43,997 nucleotides of DNA, taken from NCBI GenBank assembly GCA_029555965.1, contig JAKQHY010000088.1, positions 1 through 43,997 of the forward strand, written 5' to 3'. Both the position numbers and the translations under genes were made by a program. The stretch comes from Chloroflexota bacterium (GTDB lineage: Bacteria; Chloroflexota; Anaerolineae; B4-G1; SLSP01). This document shows positions 33,404-41,357 of the stretch, in pieces (position 1 is the stretch's first letter; each line of letters begins with the position of its first letter). The notes beneath the pieces were generated by a model. The model ran no database searches, had not been told where the DNA came from, and worked only from the letters and a program-made list of their open reading frames with translations.

Positions 33404-33465
33404 TCACGCAAAGCTGCAAAGGCGCTGAGGTTTTTTTCCTTTGCGTCTTAGCGCCTTTGCGTGAA
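33404..33465. repeat. Palindromic CACGCAAAG-family element splitting the ketoreductase
   Basis: Left arm TCACGCAAAG, an 8-nt insertion CTGCAAAG, then GCGCT pairs with AGCGCCTTTGCGTGA. It is the same family as 2328-2397. It occupies most of the 90-nt gap between the two halves of the KR didomain. Confidence 0.8.
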
Positions 33466-33485
33466 ATATTTTTTATGGTGAATAG

Positions 33486-35261
33486 ATGGATATGACATTG
33501 GATGGAACAGACGTTTTCCTCGTCACCGGCGGGGGGCGGGGGATCACGGCGCAGTGTGCGATCCGGTTGGCGGAACGGCATGGCGGAATGTACGTCCTGC
33601 TGGGCCGTTCCGCGCTGGACGCAGCAGAACCGACGTGGGCCGCCGGCTGCGATAACGAAGCTGCTCTCAAGTCACGCGCCATCGCGGCATTGCGGGCCGC
33701 CGAGACGCGTCCGAAGCCGGCGGAGGTGCAGCGCGCAGTGGCGCGCGTTCTGGCGCAGCGTGAGATTGCCGGAACGTTGCGCGCCATTGAGTCTGCGGGC
33801 GGCGCGGCCACCTACCTCAGCGCCGATGTGACCGACGCCGCCGCCCTGCGCGCTGCGCTCGCCCCGGTGCGCGACCGTGTGACGGGCATCCTCCACGGCG
33901 CGGGTGTTCTGGCCGACAAGCGCATCGAGCAGAAATCGGCGGCAGACTTCGACCGGGTCTATGGAACGAAGGTGCGCGGCTTGCAAGCACTGTTGGCGTG
34001 CATCCCCCTGGAGCAACTGCGTCATCTGGTGTTGTTCTCGTCGGTGGCCGGTTTTTACGGCAACGCAGGTCAGGCAGATTACGCGCTGGCAAACGAGGTG
34101 TTGAACAAATTGGCGCATCGCCTGCAACGCGAGTATCCCGCGTGCCACGTCGTTGCAGTGGATTGGGGGCCATGGGATGGGGGCATGGTCACGCCGGAAC
34201 TCAAGCGGCTGTTCGCGGCACGGGACATCGCTGTGATCCCGGTGGACGTGGGGACGGATCTGCTGGCCAATGAATTGGCGCAGAACTCACGCGCGGCGCA
34301 ACTTGTCGTCGGCGGCGCGCTGCTTCCTCCCGCCCGCGAGCCGTCCGGCGACCTGCGCAACTATCGCCTTCACCGCACACTGACGCTCGACGCCAACCCC
34401 TTCCTGCGCGATCACGTCATCGGCGGGAAGGCCGTGCTGCCCACCGTCTGTGCTGCCGGCTGGATGGTCAACGCCTGTGAAGCGATGTATCCCGGCTACG
34501 TCATGGCCCGCGTGGACGATTACCGCGCTCTCAAGGGCATCGTGTTTGATGAGACTCTGGCCGACGGCTATCTTCTTGAGCTCCGCGAGCTTTCCAAATC
34601 CTCCGAAGAACTGCGCTTTGACGCATTGATTTCGAGTGAGTTCAATGGGAGGCCGCGCTATCATTACAAGGCGCAGATTACGCTGAGATGCGAACAAGCG
34701 GATCGGCGGATCAGCGGATCGGCGGATCGGCGGATCGGCGAATCGCAAACAACGAATAACGCATTACGGATTACGGATTACGGATTACGCAATACGCAAT
34801 GCACCCTGACGGGCGAGGCGCTTTACAATGATCGCACACTCTTCCACGGCCCCAGTTTCCGCGGGGTGGAGGAGGTATTGGAAATTTCAGAACAAGGCTT
34901 GACGTTGCGCTGCTGCCTGCCGGAAGTGCCGCCGGAAGTGCAGGGGCAGTTCCCGGTGCAGAGCTTTAACCCTTATCTGACCGACGTGCAGTTGCAAAGC
35001 CTGCTGATCTGGGCGAAGCGGACGCGCGGCGTCGTCGGGCTGCCATTGCGTATCCAACGGGCCGAGCAATTCCGGCAGATGCGTTTCGACGAACCGCTCT
35101 ACGTTACTCTGACCGTGCAATCCATCAGCGATCACAGCCTCGTCGCCGACGTTGCCGTCTGTGATGAGGCAGGTGCCTTGTGCAGTCAGGTCATCGGCGC
35201 CGAAATCACCTTGAGTGAACGGTTGCTAGGGTTGTTTGAGCAAAATCAGTTAGGGAGGTAA
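33486..35261 (+). CDS. Pfa-like lipid synthase part 4: catalytic ketoreductase and PS-type dehydratase
   Basis: The 591-residue protein starts DVFLVTGGGRGITAQCAIRL, the NADPH-binding start of the catalytic KR, with FSSVAGFYG and the catalytic Tyr199/Asn203 in YALAN. A double-hot-dog dehydratase follows (about 290-585). His310 lies in DHVIGGKAVLP (the His-x3-Gly-x4-Pro motif) and the second half has FNPYLTDVQ. A loop of about 40 residues within the dehydratase (about 402-438) is encoded by tandem repeats. The ATG at 33486 has no clear ribosome site, though it lies right after the palindrome. Parts 1-4 together equal one PfaA (KS-AT-ACP-ACP-KR-DH). Confidence 0.9.
   Translation: MDMTLDGTDVFLVTGGGRGITAQCAIRLAERHGGMYVLLGRSALDAAEPTWAAGCDNEAALKSRAIAALRAAETRPKPAEVQRAVARVLAQREIAGTLRAIESAGGAATYLSADVTDAAALRAALAPVRDRVTGILHGAGVLADKRIEQKSAADFDRVYGTKVRGLQALLACIPLEQLRHLVLFSSVAGFYGNAGQADYALANEVLNKLAHRLQREYPACHVVAVDWGPWDGGMVTPELKRLFAARDIAVIPVDVGTDLLANELAQNSRAAQLVVGGALLPPAREPSGDLRNYRLHRTLTLDANPFLRDHVIGGKAVLPTVCAAGWMVNACEAMYPGYVMARVDDYRALKGIVFDETLADGYLLELRELSKSSEELRFDALISSEFNGRPRYHYKAQITLRCEQADRRISGSADRRIGESQTTNNALRITDYGLRNTQCTLTGEALYNDRTLFHGPSFRGVEEVLEISEQGLTLRCCLPEVPPEVQGQFPVQSFNPYLTDVQLQSLLIWAKRTRGVVGLPLRIQRAEQFRQMRFDEPLYVTLTVQSISDHSLVADVAVCDEAGALCSQVIGAEITLSERLLGLFEQNQLGR
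34693..34800. repeat. Repeat block inside the dehydratase coding sequence
   Basis: Six octamers of the form GCGGATCG/GCGGATCA are followed by ATTACG-type heptamers (GGATTACGGATTAC and relatives). The block stays in frame and inserts ADRRISGSADRR through GLRNTQ into a loop of the fold. Confidence 0.85.
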
Positions 35262-35264
35262 CGA

Positions 35265-35328
35265 GTAAGTAGTAATGAGTAATACGAATTATCACTGATT
35301 TCTTATTTCTCATTTCTCGTTTCTATAA
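35265..35328. repeat. Degenerate tandem repeats between synthase parts 4 and 5
   Basis: GAGTAAGTAGTAATGAGTAA is followed by TTTCTTATTTCTCATTTCTC. The first block resembles AGTAATG repeats and the second is a 7-nt TTTCTCA-type array. No promoter is evident. Confidence 0.65.
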
Positions 35329-35338
35329 AGGACCGTTG

Positions 35339-38300
35339 ATGACGATAGCTATTGTTGGCCTTGACGCTTATTTTGGAACGTGCCGTGATGGGCGGGAGTT
35401 TGCGCGAGCGGTGGCGCATGGTCTGCGCTGCGAACCGGCACCGGACGCGCTGCGCGGCGTGGAGTTGGCGCTGCGGGTGGCGGATAACGCGCTGTTCGAC
35501 GCGGATGTGACGCGGGGGGCGCGGGGGGCGGTGCTGTGGGCCGGGGACGCGACGGTCGCAGCAGAGATTGCCGCGCTGTGGGGATTCACCGGCTTGGCGG
35601 CCGCGATGGCGGATGGTGCAACGGCGCTGCTGGCGGCTCGCCAGCTTTTGATGGATGACGCAGTGGATATAGTCCTTATCGGAGAGACGGCAGCGGCGGG
35701 CGGCGTGGCCCTGGTGTTGTCCCGCGCCGTTGTCACGACAGGCCGTCGGGTTTATGCGCTCATTCAGGGCGGCGAGTCCGCCGCGATGGACGCCCAACTG
35801 CCCGGATACCTGGATTGGCCGGGATTGACCGAGGGCGTGTTGCCGGCGGCGGGGTCTGCGCCGGAGCCGACCTGCGCGCTCGGCAGCGTCGCCACGAACC
35901 TGGGCGACGCGGCCCCGGCGCTCGCTGCATTGGCACGCACGGCGCTGTGCCTGTATCATCGCGTCATCCCCGCGACGCCCGATTGGCGCGGCCCGAACGC
36001 CCCGCAACCCGACTCGCCCTTTTACGTCGCGCCCGCGCCGCAGCCCTGGCTGACGGAAGGCAAGCGAGTTGCGAATTGCGAATTGCGAATTGCGAATTGC
36101 GAATCACGAATTGCGAATCACGAATTACGAATGACGAATGACGATGTTGTGCTTTCTGAACCCCCTATGATTTCCATCGCTCCCGTGCTTCAAGACCATC
36201 TTGCTGTCCGTCCGTTTTTTATGTTTCCACTGGCGGCGGATGACCAGGATGGGGTGTTGGCGTTGGCGGCGGCGCTGCGCGCGCGCGCGGCAGAGGGCGC
36301 GGTGGTGGCAGCGCTGGCGGACGATGCGCAGGCCGCGTATCAGGCGCGGCTCGCCGCGCGTTACGCGCTGGCTGTGCTCGCGCACGACCGGGACGAGTTG
36401 CTGCGGGAATTGGATTTCGCCGTGAAGGGTGTGGAAAAAGCCTTCGCCGAGGGCCAGGATTGGTCGTCGCCGCTCGGCAGCAACTTTACGGCGCAGCCCT
36501 TGGGGCGGGATGGCGGCGTGGCTTTTGTCTACCCCGGCGCGTTCAGCTCCTACGTGGGAATGGGGCGCGATCTGTTCCAGCTTTTCCCCCATCTCCACGC
36601 ACGCTTCGCCGAGTTGACGCGCTACGCCAGCCGCGTTACCGCCGAGAAGTTGCTCTATCCGCGCCATTTGTGCCCGCCGGCGGACAATCAAGCCGATGAC
36701 GCCCGCCTGCGTGCCAATCCTATTGCCATGATTGAGTCCGGTGCAAGTTTCGCAGTGCTGTATACCGCCGTTTTGCGCGATGTGTTCAGCATCCAGCCGT
36801 CGTCCGCGCTCGGTTACAGCCTGGGCGAGATGAGCATGCTGTGGGCGCTCGGCGTTTGGCCGGATGGCGACGCGAGCAGCGATGCCTGGCACGCCGCGCC
36901 GCTCTTCAAGACGCGGCTCGCCGGGCCGCAGGAGGCCGTGCGCGAGTATTGGGGCCTGGCGCCGGACATAGATGAGACCCTGTGGTGCAACTACATTGTC
37001 AAGGCGCCGGCGGCGCGGGTGCGGCGGGCGTTGGAAGCTGAATCGCGCGTATCTCTCACGATGGTCAATGAGGAGAAGGAGACTGTGATTGCCGGTCATC
37101 CTGAGGCTTGCGCGCGCGTCATTGCGGCGCTGGACTGTCACGCGCTGCGCTTGCCCTTTGACGCGGCCATCCACGCCCCGGCGGCGCGTTCGGAATACGC
37201 CGCGTTTGTGACCCTGTACACCCTGCCCACGCGCGCCATTCCGGCGATAGATTTTTACTCGGCAGCGGAGTACGCGCCGCTGACGTTGGAACGCGACACC
37301 CTCGCGCGCGCCTTGGCGGAGATGTCGTGCTCCCCGGTGGATTTTCCCCGGCTGGTGTGCGCCGCCTACGATGGCGGCGCGCGTATCTTCGTCGAGATCG
37401 GCCCGCTGGGCGCGTGCTCCCGCTGGATCACCCGCATCCTACGCGGTCAGCCACACGCCGTTGTCGCCGCCAACCGGAGCGGCAAATCCGATTACGACAG
37501 TCTGTTGCCCGTGCTGGCGCTGTTGACGGCGCAGCGGGTGAGGATGGGGCAGGAAGCAGGAAGCAGGAAGCGGGAAGCAAGAATCGAGAGTCAGCGGAGC
37601 GGCGGAGCGGCAGAGCGGCAGAGCGGCGGACCAGCGGATCAGCGGAGCGGGGGAGCGGCGGAGCGGGGGAGCGGCGGAGCACCGAATAAACAAATTCCCC
37701 ACTCCCCACTCCCCACTCCCGAATTACGAATGACGAATTACGCAATAGAGGGTCATCTTGCTTTCTTGCAGGCTCGCCAAGCCGCCATGCAGCAGACCGC
37801 TGAGTTGATGGGGATGCAGATCGTGGCGGCGGGGGAGATGATGCAGGATGCAGGATGCGGGATGCAGGATGCAAGAAGCGGTGAAAAAGCGCATCGGCGA
37901 AAAAGTGCGTCGGCGAATCCCGAATCCCGAATCCCGAATGACGGATTACGAATGACGAATGACGGATTACGCAACGCGCAGGATGCGCCACTTTTCACCA
38001 CCGAGCATCTTCGTGCTTTTGGCACCGGGGATGTGGTGGAGGCTTTTGGGCCGGCCTACGCGCATTATCGCGGGCGGCGCGTGCCGCGGCTGCCCAACGG
38101 CGATTTGCTTTGTATGAGCCGTGTCCTGACCATTGACGCGCCGCCGGGCAAGGTGACGCCGGGCGCCGCCCTGGTGAGCGAGTTTGACGTGCGGCCTGAC
38201 GCCTGGTTCTTCCGCGACCGCGCCGCGTTGCCCATCGCGGTGCTGATGGAGACTGCGCTGCAACCGTGCGGCGTCCTTTCGACCTATCTCGGCTCGATGT

Positions 38301-39052
38301 TGCCCTATCCTGAGAGCGACTTCTATTTCCGCAACCTGGATGGCGAGGGTGAATTGTTGCGCGCTGTGGATGTGCGCGGGCAGACCATCCTCAACCGCGT
38401 GACGCTGCTCAGTTCAACAGCGCTGCCCGGCATCATTTTGCAAAAGTTCAGTTTCGAGTTGGCGTGTGCCGGAGAGGTGTTCTATCGCGGCGCGGCCTCC
38501 TTCGGCTACTTCACACCGGAAGCGTTGCAGCGGCAAACCGGCCTGGACAACGGGGCTGTGCGGCATCCCTGGCTGTTCTCAACGGATTTAACGGATGGAA
38601 CGGAGAATCCGTTGAAGTCCGTTCAATCCGTTGAGATGAAACGGGTTGGGCAGTTAGACTTTCTCGACAAAGCATGGTATGTTCCTGATGGCGGCGAGTA
38701 CGGGCGCGGTTACGTTTACGCCGAGGTTCCGGTGACCCTCGATGACTGGTTCTTCGGCTGCCACTTCTATCAAGACCCGGTGATGCCCGGCTCCCTGGGC
38801 GTGGAGGCGCTGGTGCAGGCGATGCAGCTCTGTGCGCCGGGGCCGGGTGGGCGCACATCTGCGTTGGGCCGAACGACGTGGAAGTATCGCGGGCAAGTGC
38901 CGCCGGAATCGCAGCGTCTGCGGCTGGAAGTCCACGTCAAAGAGCGTATCCATACCCCATCCGGCGTTGCCCTGGTCGGCGACGGTAGTTTGTGGCGGGG
39001 GGAGTTGCGGATTTACGAAGTACGGAATGTGGGATTAGGGAGTGGGGATTAG
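35339..39052 (+). CDS. Pfa-like lipid synthase part 5: degenerate ketosynthase, acyltransferase and FabA-like dehydratase
   Basis: The protein has 1237 residues from the ATG at 35339 (AAAGGA 6-7 nt upstream; TTG at 35336 is possible). Residues 1-240 are a shrunken KS. The active Cys is replaced (ADGATALLAARQLL where DAACASS would be), the HGTGT block is missing, and GSVATNLGD replaces GSVKxNIGH. It may serve as a chain-length-type partner or scaffold. An AT at about 390-735 has Ser494 in GYSLGE, as in PfaB/PfaC relatives. The C-terminal part (about 880-1230) holds two hot dogs of FabA type with His1142 in CHFYQDPVMPGSLG. Linkers at about 243-270, 737-802 and 835-880 are repeat-encoded. The last residues (VGLGSGD) and the TAG stop come from a repeat as well. 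Confidence 0.88.
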   Translation: MTIAIVGLDAYFGTCRDGREFARAVAHGLRCEPAPDALRGVELALRVADNALFDADVTRGARGAVLWAGDATVAAEIAALWGFTGLAAAMADGATALLAARQLLMDDAVDIVLIGETAAAGGVALVLSRAVVTTGRRVYALIQGGESAAMDAQLPGYLDWPGLTEGVLPAAGSAPEPTCALGSVATNLGDAAPALAALARTALCLYHRVIPATPDWRGPNAPQPDSPFYVAPAPQPWLTEGKRVANCELRIANCESRIANHELRMTNDDVVLSEPPMISIAPVLQDHLAVRPFFMFPLAADDQDGVLALAAALRARAAEGAVVAALADDAQAAYQARLAARYALAVLAHDRDELLRELDFAVKGVEKAFAEGQDWSSPLGSNFTAQPLGRDGGVAFVYPGAFSSYVGMGRDLFQLFPHLHARFAELTRYASRVTAEKLLYPRHLCPPADNQADDARLRANPIAMIESGASFAVLYTAVLRDVFSIQPSSALGYSLGEMSMLWALGVWPDGDASSDAWHAAPLFKTRLAGPQEAVREYWGLAPDIDETLWCNYIVKAPAARVRRALEAESRVSLTMVNEEKETVIAGHPEACARVIAALDCHALRLPFDAAIHAPAARSEYAAFVTLYTLPTRAIPAIDFYSAAEYAPLTLERDTLARALAEMSCSPVDFPRLVCAAYDGGARIFVEIGPLGACSRWITRILRGQPHAVVAANRSGKSDYDSLLPVLALLTAQRVRMGQEAGSRKREARIESQRSGGAAERQSGGPADQRSGGAAERGSGGAPNKQIPHSPLPTPELRMTNYAIEGHLAFLQARQAAMQQTAELMGMQIVAAGEMMQDAGCGMQDARSGEKAHRRKSASANPESRIPNDGLRMTNDGLRNAQDAPLFTTEHLRAFGTGDVVEAFGPAYAHYRGRRVPRLPNGDLLCMSRVLTIDAPPGKVTPGAALVSEFDVRPDAWFFRDRAALPIAVLMETALQPCGVLSTYLGSMLPYPESDFYFRNLDGEGELLRAVDVRGQTILNRVTLLSSTALPGIILQKFSFELACAGEVFYRGAASFGYFTPEALQRQTGLDNGAVRHPWLFSTDLTDGTENPLKSVQSVEMKRVGQLDFLDKAWYVPDGGEYGRGYVYAEVPVTLDDWFFGCHFYQDPVMPGSLGVEALVQAMQLCAPGPGGRTSALGRTTWKYRGQVPPESQRLRLEVHVKERIHTPSGVALVGDGSLWRGELRIYEVRNVGLGSGD
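36064..36141. repeat. GAATTGC heptamer array inside the part 5 gene
   Basis: About ten 7-nt units (GAATTGC, GAATCAC, GAATTAC, GAATGAC) run in register. Because 7 is coprime to 3, 21 nt encode a heptapeptide period of the ELRIANC type. The array separates the degenerate KS from the AT. Confidence 0.9.
37549..37740. repeat. Mixed repeat array after the acyltransferase in part 5
   Basis: GGAAGCA heptamers, GAGCGGCG octamers, CCCCACT heptamers and GAATTAC/GAATGAC units follow in sequence. They encode an Arg/Gly/Ser-rich linker of about 65 residues. Confidence 0.88.
37841..37985. repeat. Second repeat array before the FabA-like domain in part 5
   Basis: ATGCAGG units, GCGGCGAAAA-like units, AATCCCG triplication (GAATCCCGAATCCCGAATCC) and GACGGATTACGAAT units are present, all in frame. 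Confidence 0.85.
38578..38635. repeat. In-frame palindrome of the CTCAACGGAT family inside the dehydratase
   Basis: Arms CTCAACGGAT and ATCCGTTGAG with internal ACGGATGG / CCGTTGAAG match the intergenic element at 2451-2512. It encodes STDLTDGTENPLKSVQSVE without disrupting the frame. Confidence 0.88.
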
Positions 39053-39105
39053 GGATCAGGCATCCCCCCACTTCCCCCTCCCCATTCCCTAATTCCCAGT
39101 CACTT
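39010..39105. repeat. Tandem repeats forming the 3' end of part 5 and the spacer to the ER gene
   Basis: GGATTTACGAAGTACGGAAT, then GGGATTAGGGAGTGG units, supply the last codons and the TAG stop. The spacer continues with CCCCCACTTCCCCCTCCCC and CCCTAATTCCC units. Confidence 0.75.
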
Positions 39106-39122
39106 TACTTGGAGAAACAATA

Positions 39123-40670
39123 ATGCAAAACTACACCTGGTCCGGCCCGGCGGAATCCGTGGCTTACGATGCCGAGGGGATGGCGGCGCGGGTGCGCGCG
39201 CTTGACGCGCCGTGCTACGCGGTGCGGGATGCGCGCGGCGTCGGTTTGACGAACGAAGGCGGCGTGCAACCTGGCGGCGACGGCGCGGAAGTGTTGGCGC
39301 TGGTTCCGCCAACGCCCGCGCAGCAGCTGGGCGATCCCGGCTTCCGTGCGGCCTACGGGTTGGAGTACGCTTACATGGCCGGCTCGATGGCGAACGGGAT
39401 TTCGAGCGCGGAGATGGTGATCGCGCTGGGCAAGGCGGGGATGCTGGGCGCGTTTGGCGCGGGAGGGCTGCCGCCGGAGCCGTTGGAAGCGGCGATCAAG
39501 CAGGTGCAGGCGGCGTTGCCCGGCAGGCCGTATGCCTTCAACCTCATCAACAGCCCCAACGAACCCGCGCTGGAACGCGGCGCGGTGGAGCTGTACCTGC
39601 GACATGGGGTGCGTGTGATCGAAGCCTCCGCCTATCTCGCGCTCACGCCTTACGTCGTGCAGTACCGCGTGGCGGGGTTGGAGGCCGGGCCGGATGGTGA
39701 CGTGGTCATCCGCAACCGGATCATTGCCAAAGTCTCGCGCCGCGAGGTGGCGACGCGCTTTATGCAGCCCGCGCCCGCCAAATTGCTGGCGGACTTGCGC
39801 GCGCAGGGCCTCATCACGGAGACGCAGGCGCGGCTGGCGGAGCGCGTCCCGATGGCCGACGACGTGACCGTGGAGGCCGATTCCGGCGGGCACACCGACA
39901 ATCGCCCGCTGGTGTGCCTGATGCCGTCGTTGCTGGAGCTGCGGGACGAGTTACAGGCGCAGTACGGCTACGCAACGCCGGTGCGCATTGGCGCGGCGGG
40001 CGGCATTGGGACGCCGGCGGCGGCGCTCGGCGCGCTGATGATGGGCGCGGCTTATGTGCTCACCGGCTCGGTCAACCATAGCTGTGTGGAGGCGGGCACG
40101 TCGCCACACGTCAAGCAACTGCTAGCGCAGGCAGCGATGACCGACGTGATGATGGCACCCGCCGCCGATATGTTCGAGATGGGCGTCAATTTGCAGGTGC
40201 TCAAGCGCGGCACGATGTTCCCCATGCGGGCGCGCAAGCTGTATGAGTTGTACCAGGCGTATGACAGCCTTGAAGCGCTCCCGGCGGCGGAGCGGCAGAA
40301 GTTGGAGCAGCAGATTTTCAAGCGCGAGCTTGACGCGGTATGGGCCGAGTGCGTCGCGTTCTTCAACCGGCGCGATCCGGCGCAGATCGAGAAGGCGCAG
40401 CAAAACCCCAAGCGCCAGATGGCGCTGGTCTTCCGCTGGTATCTGGGGCTGGCGACGCGCTGGGCCGTCATGGGTGAGCCGGGGCGCGAGGTGGATTATC
40501 AAATCTGGTGCGGCCCGGCGATGGGCGCGTTCAACGATTGGGCGCGCGGCACAGAGCTAGAGTTGCCGGAGAATCGCCATGTTGCCGACGTCGGGCTGCG
40601 GCTGATGGCGGGGGCGGCGATGTTGTATCGCGCGCAGGCGCTCCGGGTGCAGGGCGTCCCGTTCCCCTGA
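39123..40670 (+). CDS. pfaD: PfaD-type enoyl reductase of the lipid synthase
   Basis: The 515-residue FMN-dependent enoyl reductase belongs to the PfaD / nitronate-monooxygenase-like TIM barrel family that acts in trans with Pfa synthases. Family features are AYMAGSMANGISSAEMVIAL near residue 85, LINSPNEP, VEADSGGHTDNRP with the conserved Gly-Gly-His, RIGAAGGIGTP, and the closing region YQIWCGPAMGAFNDW. The length matches. It has no repeat insertions, unlike the other synthase genes. GGAG lies about 9 nt before the ATG. It completes the functional set; a phosphopantetheinyl transferase is not in the window. Confidence 0.93.
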   Translation: MQNYTWSGPAESVAYDAEGMAARVRALDAPCYAVRDARGVGLTNEGGVQPGGDGAEVLALVPPTPAQQLGDPGFRAAYGLEYAYMAGSMANGISSAEMVIALGKAGMLGAFGAGGLPPEPLEAAIKQVQAALPGRPYAFNLINSPNEPALERGAVELYLRHGVRVIEASAYLALTPYVVQYRVAGLEAGPDGDVVIRNRIIAKVSRREVATRFMQPAPAKLLADLRAQGLITETQARLAERVPMADDVTVEADSGGHTDNRPLVCLMPSLLELRDELQAQYGYATPVRIGAAGGIGTPAAALGALMMGAAYVLTGSVNHSCVEAGTSPHVKQLLAQAAMTDVMMAPAADMFEMGVNLQVLKRGTMFPMRARKLYELYQAYDSLEALPAAERQKLEQQIFKRELDAVWAECVAFFNRRDPAQIEKAQQNPKRQMALVFRWYLGLATRWAVMGEPGREVDYQIWCGPAMGAFNDWARGTELELPENRHVADVGLRLMAGAAMLYRAQALRVQGVPFP

Positions 40671-40687
40671 GGGCGGAGGGCCGCCGA

Positions 40688-41026
40688 CTACTCTCCGATG
40701 ATCTTCACCAGCACGCGCTTTCGCCGCTGACCGTCGAATTCCCCGTAGAAGATTTGCTCCCACGGGCCAAAATCCAGGCGGCCCTGCGTCACCGCGACGA
40801 CGACCTCGCGCCCCATTACCTGGCGCTTGAGGTGCGCATCACCGTTGTCCTCGCCCGTGCGGTTGTGACGATACCGGCTGATTGGCGCGTGGGGGGCCAG
40901 CAGCTCCAACCAGTCTTCGTAGTCGGCGTGCAGGCCGCTTTCGTCGTCGTTGATGAAGATGCTCGAGGTTATGTGCGAAAGGCAATTGCATACGGATTTA
41001 CCAGGTGCTTGACCTTTCCGCTTATT
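40688..41026 (-). pseudogene. 5'-truncated yjbQ-like (UPF0047) gene
   Basis: The C-terminal two-thirds of a YjbQ/UPF0047 protein can be read: [56 protein letters not shown] and the end [10 protein letters not shown]. Full proteins are about 130-140 residues. Here recognisable similarity starts at CLSHITSS. Upstream in frame there is no usable ATG, only unrelated residues and then a TAG. The N-terminal strand region is therefore lost, and the gene is most likely a remnant that survives next to the synthase operon (convergent). Confidence 0.7.
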
Positions 41027-41357
41027 CTACTCAGGAGACGCCACCGCGCAAAGCGACGGCTTGACCTGCGCTTACCCATGTTGGGGGAACACACTCACAA
41101 GGGTAGTCCCGGAACCCCGTTTACACCCTCGGCGCATAGTCATTCACCCAACGCTTGATAAGTGGCACTTCGATTTGATAACCGCCCGCGACCTACCCCA
41201 GGACGTGCAGCACAGCATCCGGTCGAACTGCGCTTTGTAAATCGCGCCCGGACACGGGAAAAACGCCGCACCCAATCCTGCGTCCCGGCAAATCACATCC
41301 CTCCCAGGGCAATCTCATCAGTACAAAGCGTAGGCTACGCGCCATCAACCTCGATAA
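41027..41357. other. Gap without recognised gene
   Basis: About 330 nt between the yjbQ remnant and the subtilase gene. Short open frames exist on the plus strand but lack ribosome sites and recognisable residues. GATAATC and GATTATC, 9 nt apart, form a small hairpin over the subtilase stop codon (41353-41375). Confidence 0.5.

Noticed and set aside
28397..40670. Modular antibiotic-type polyketide synthase
   Set aside because: Domain set and residues (tandem ACPs, PS-DH, FabA-like DH, PfaD reductase) fit the iterative PUFA/heterocyst-glycolipid class, and there is no thioesterase or modular repetition.
40508..41158. Plus-strand frame after pfaD
   Set aside because: It overlaps the end of pfaD and runs antisense to the clear yjbQ-like segment; the residues show no family.
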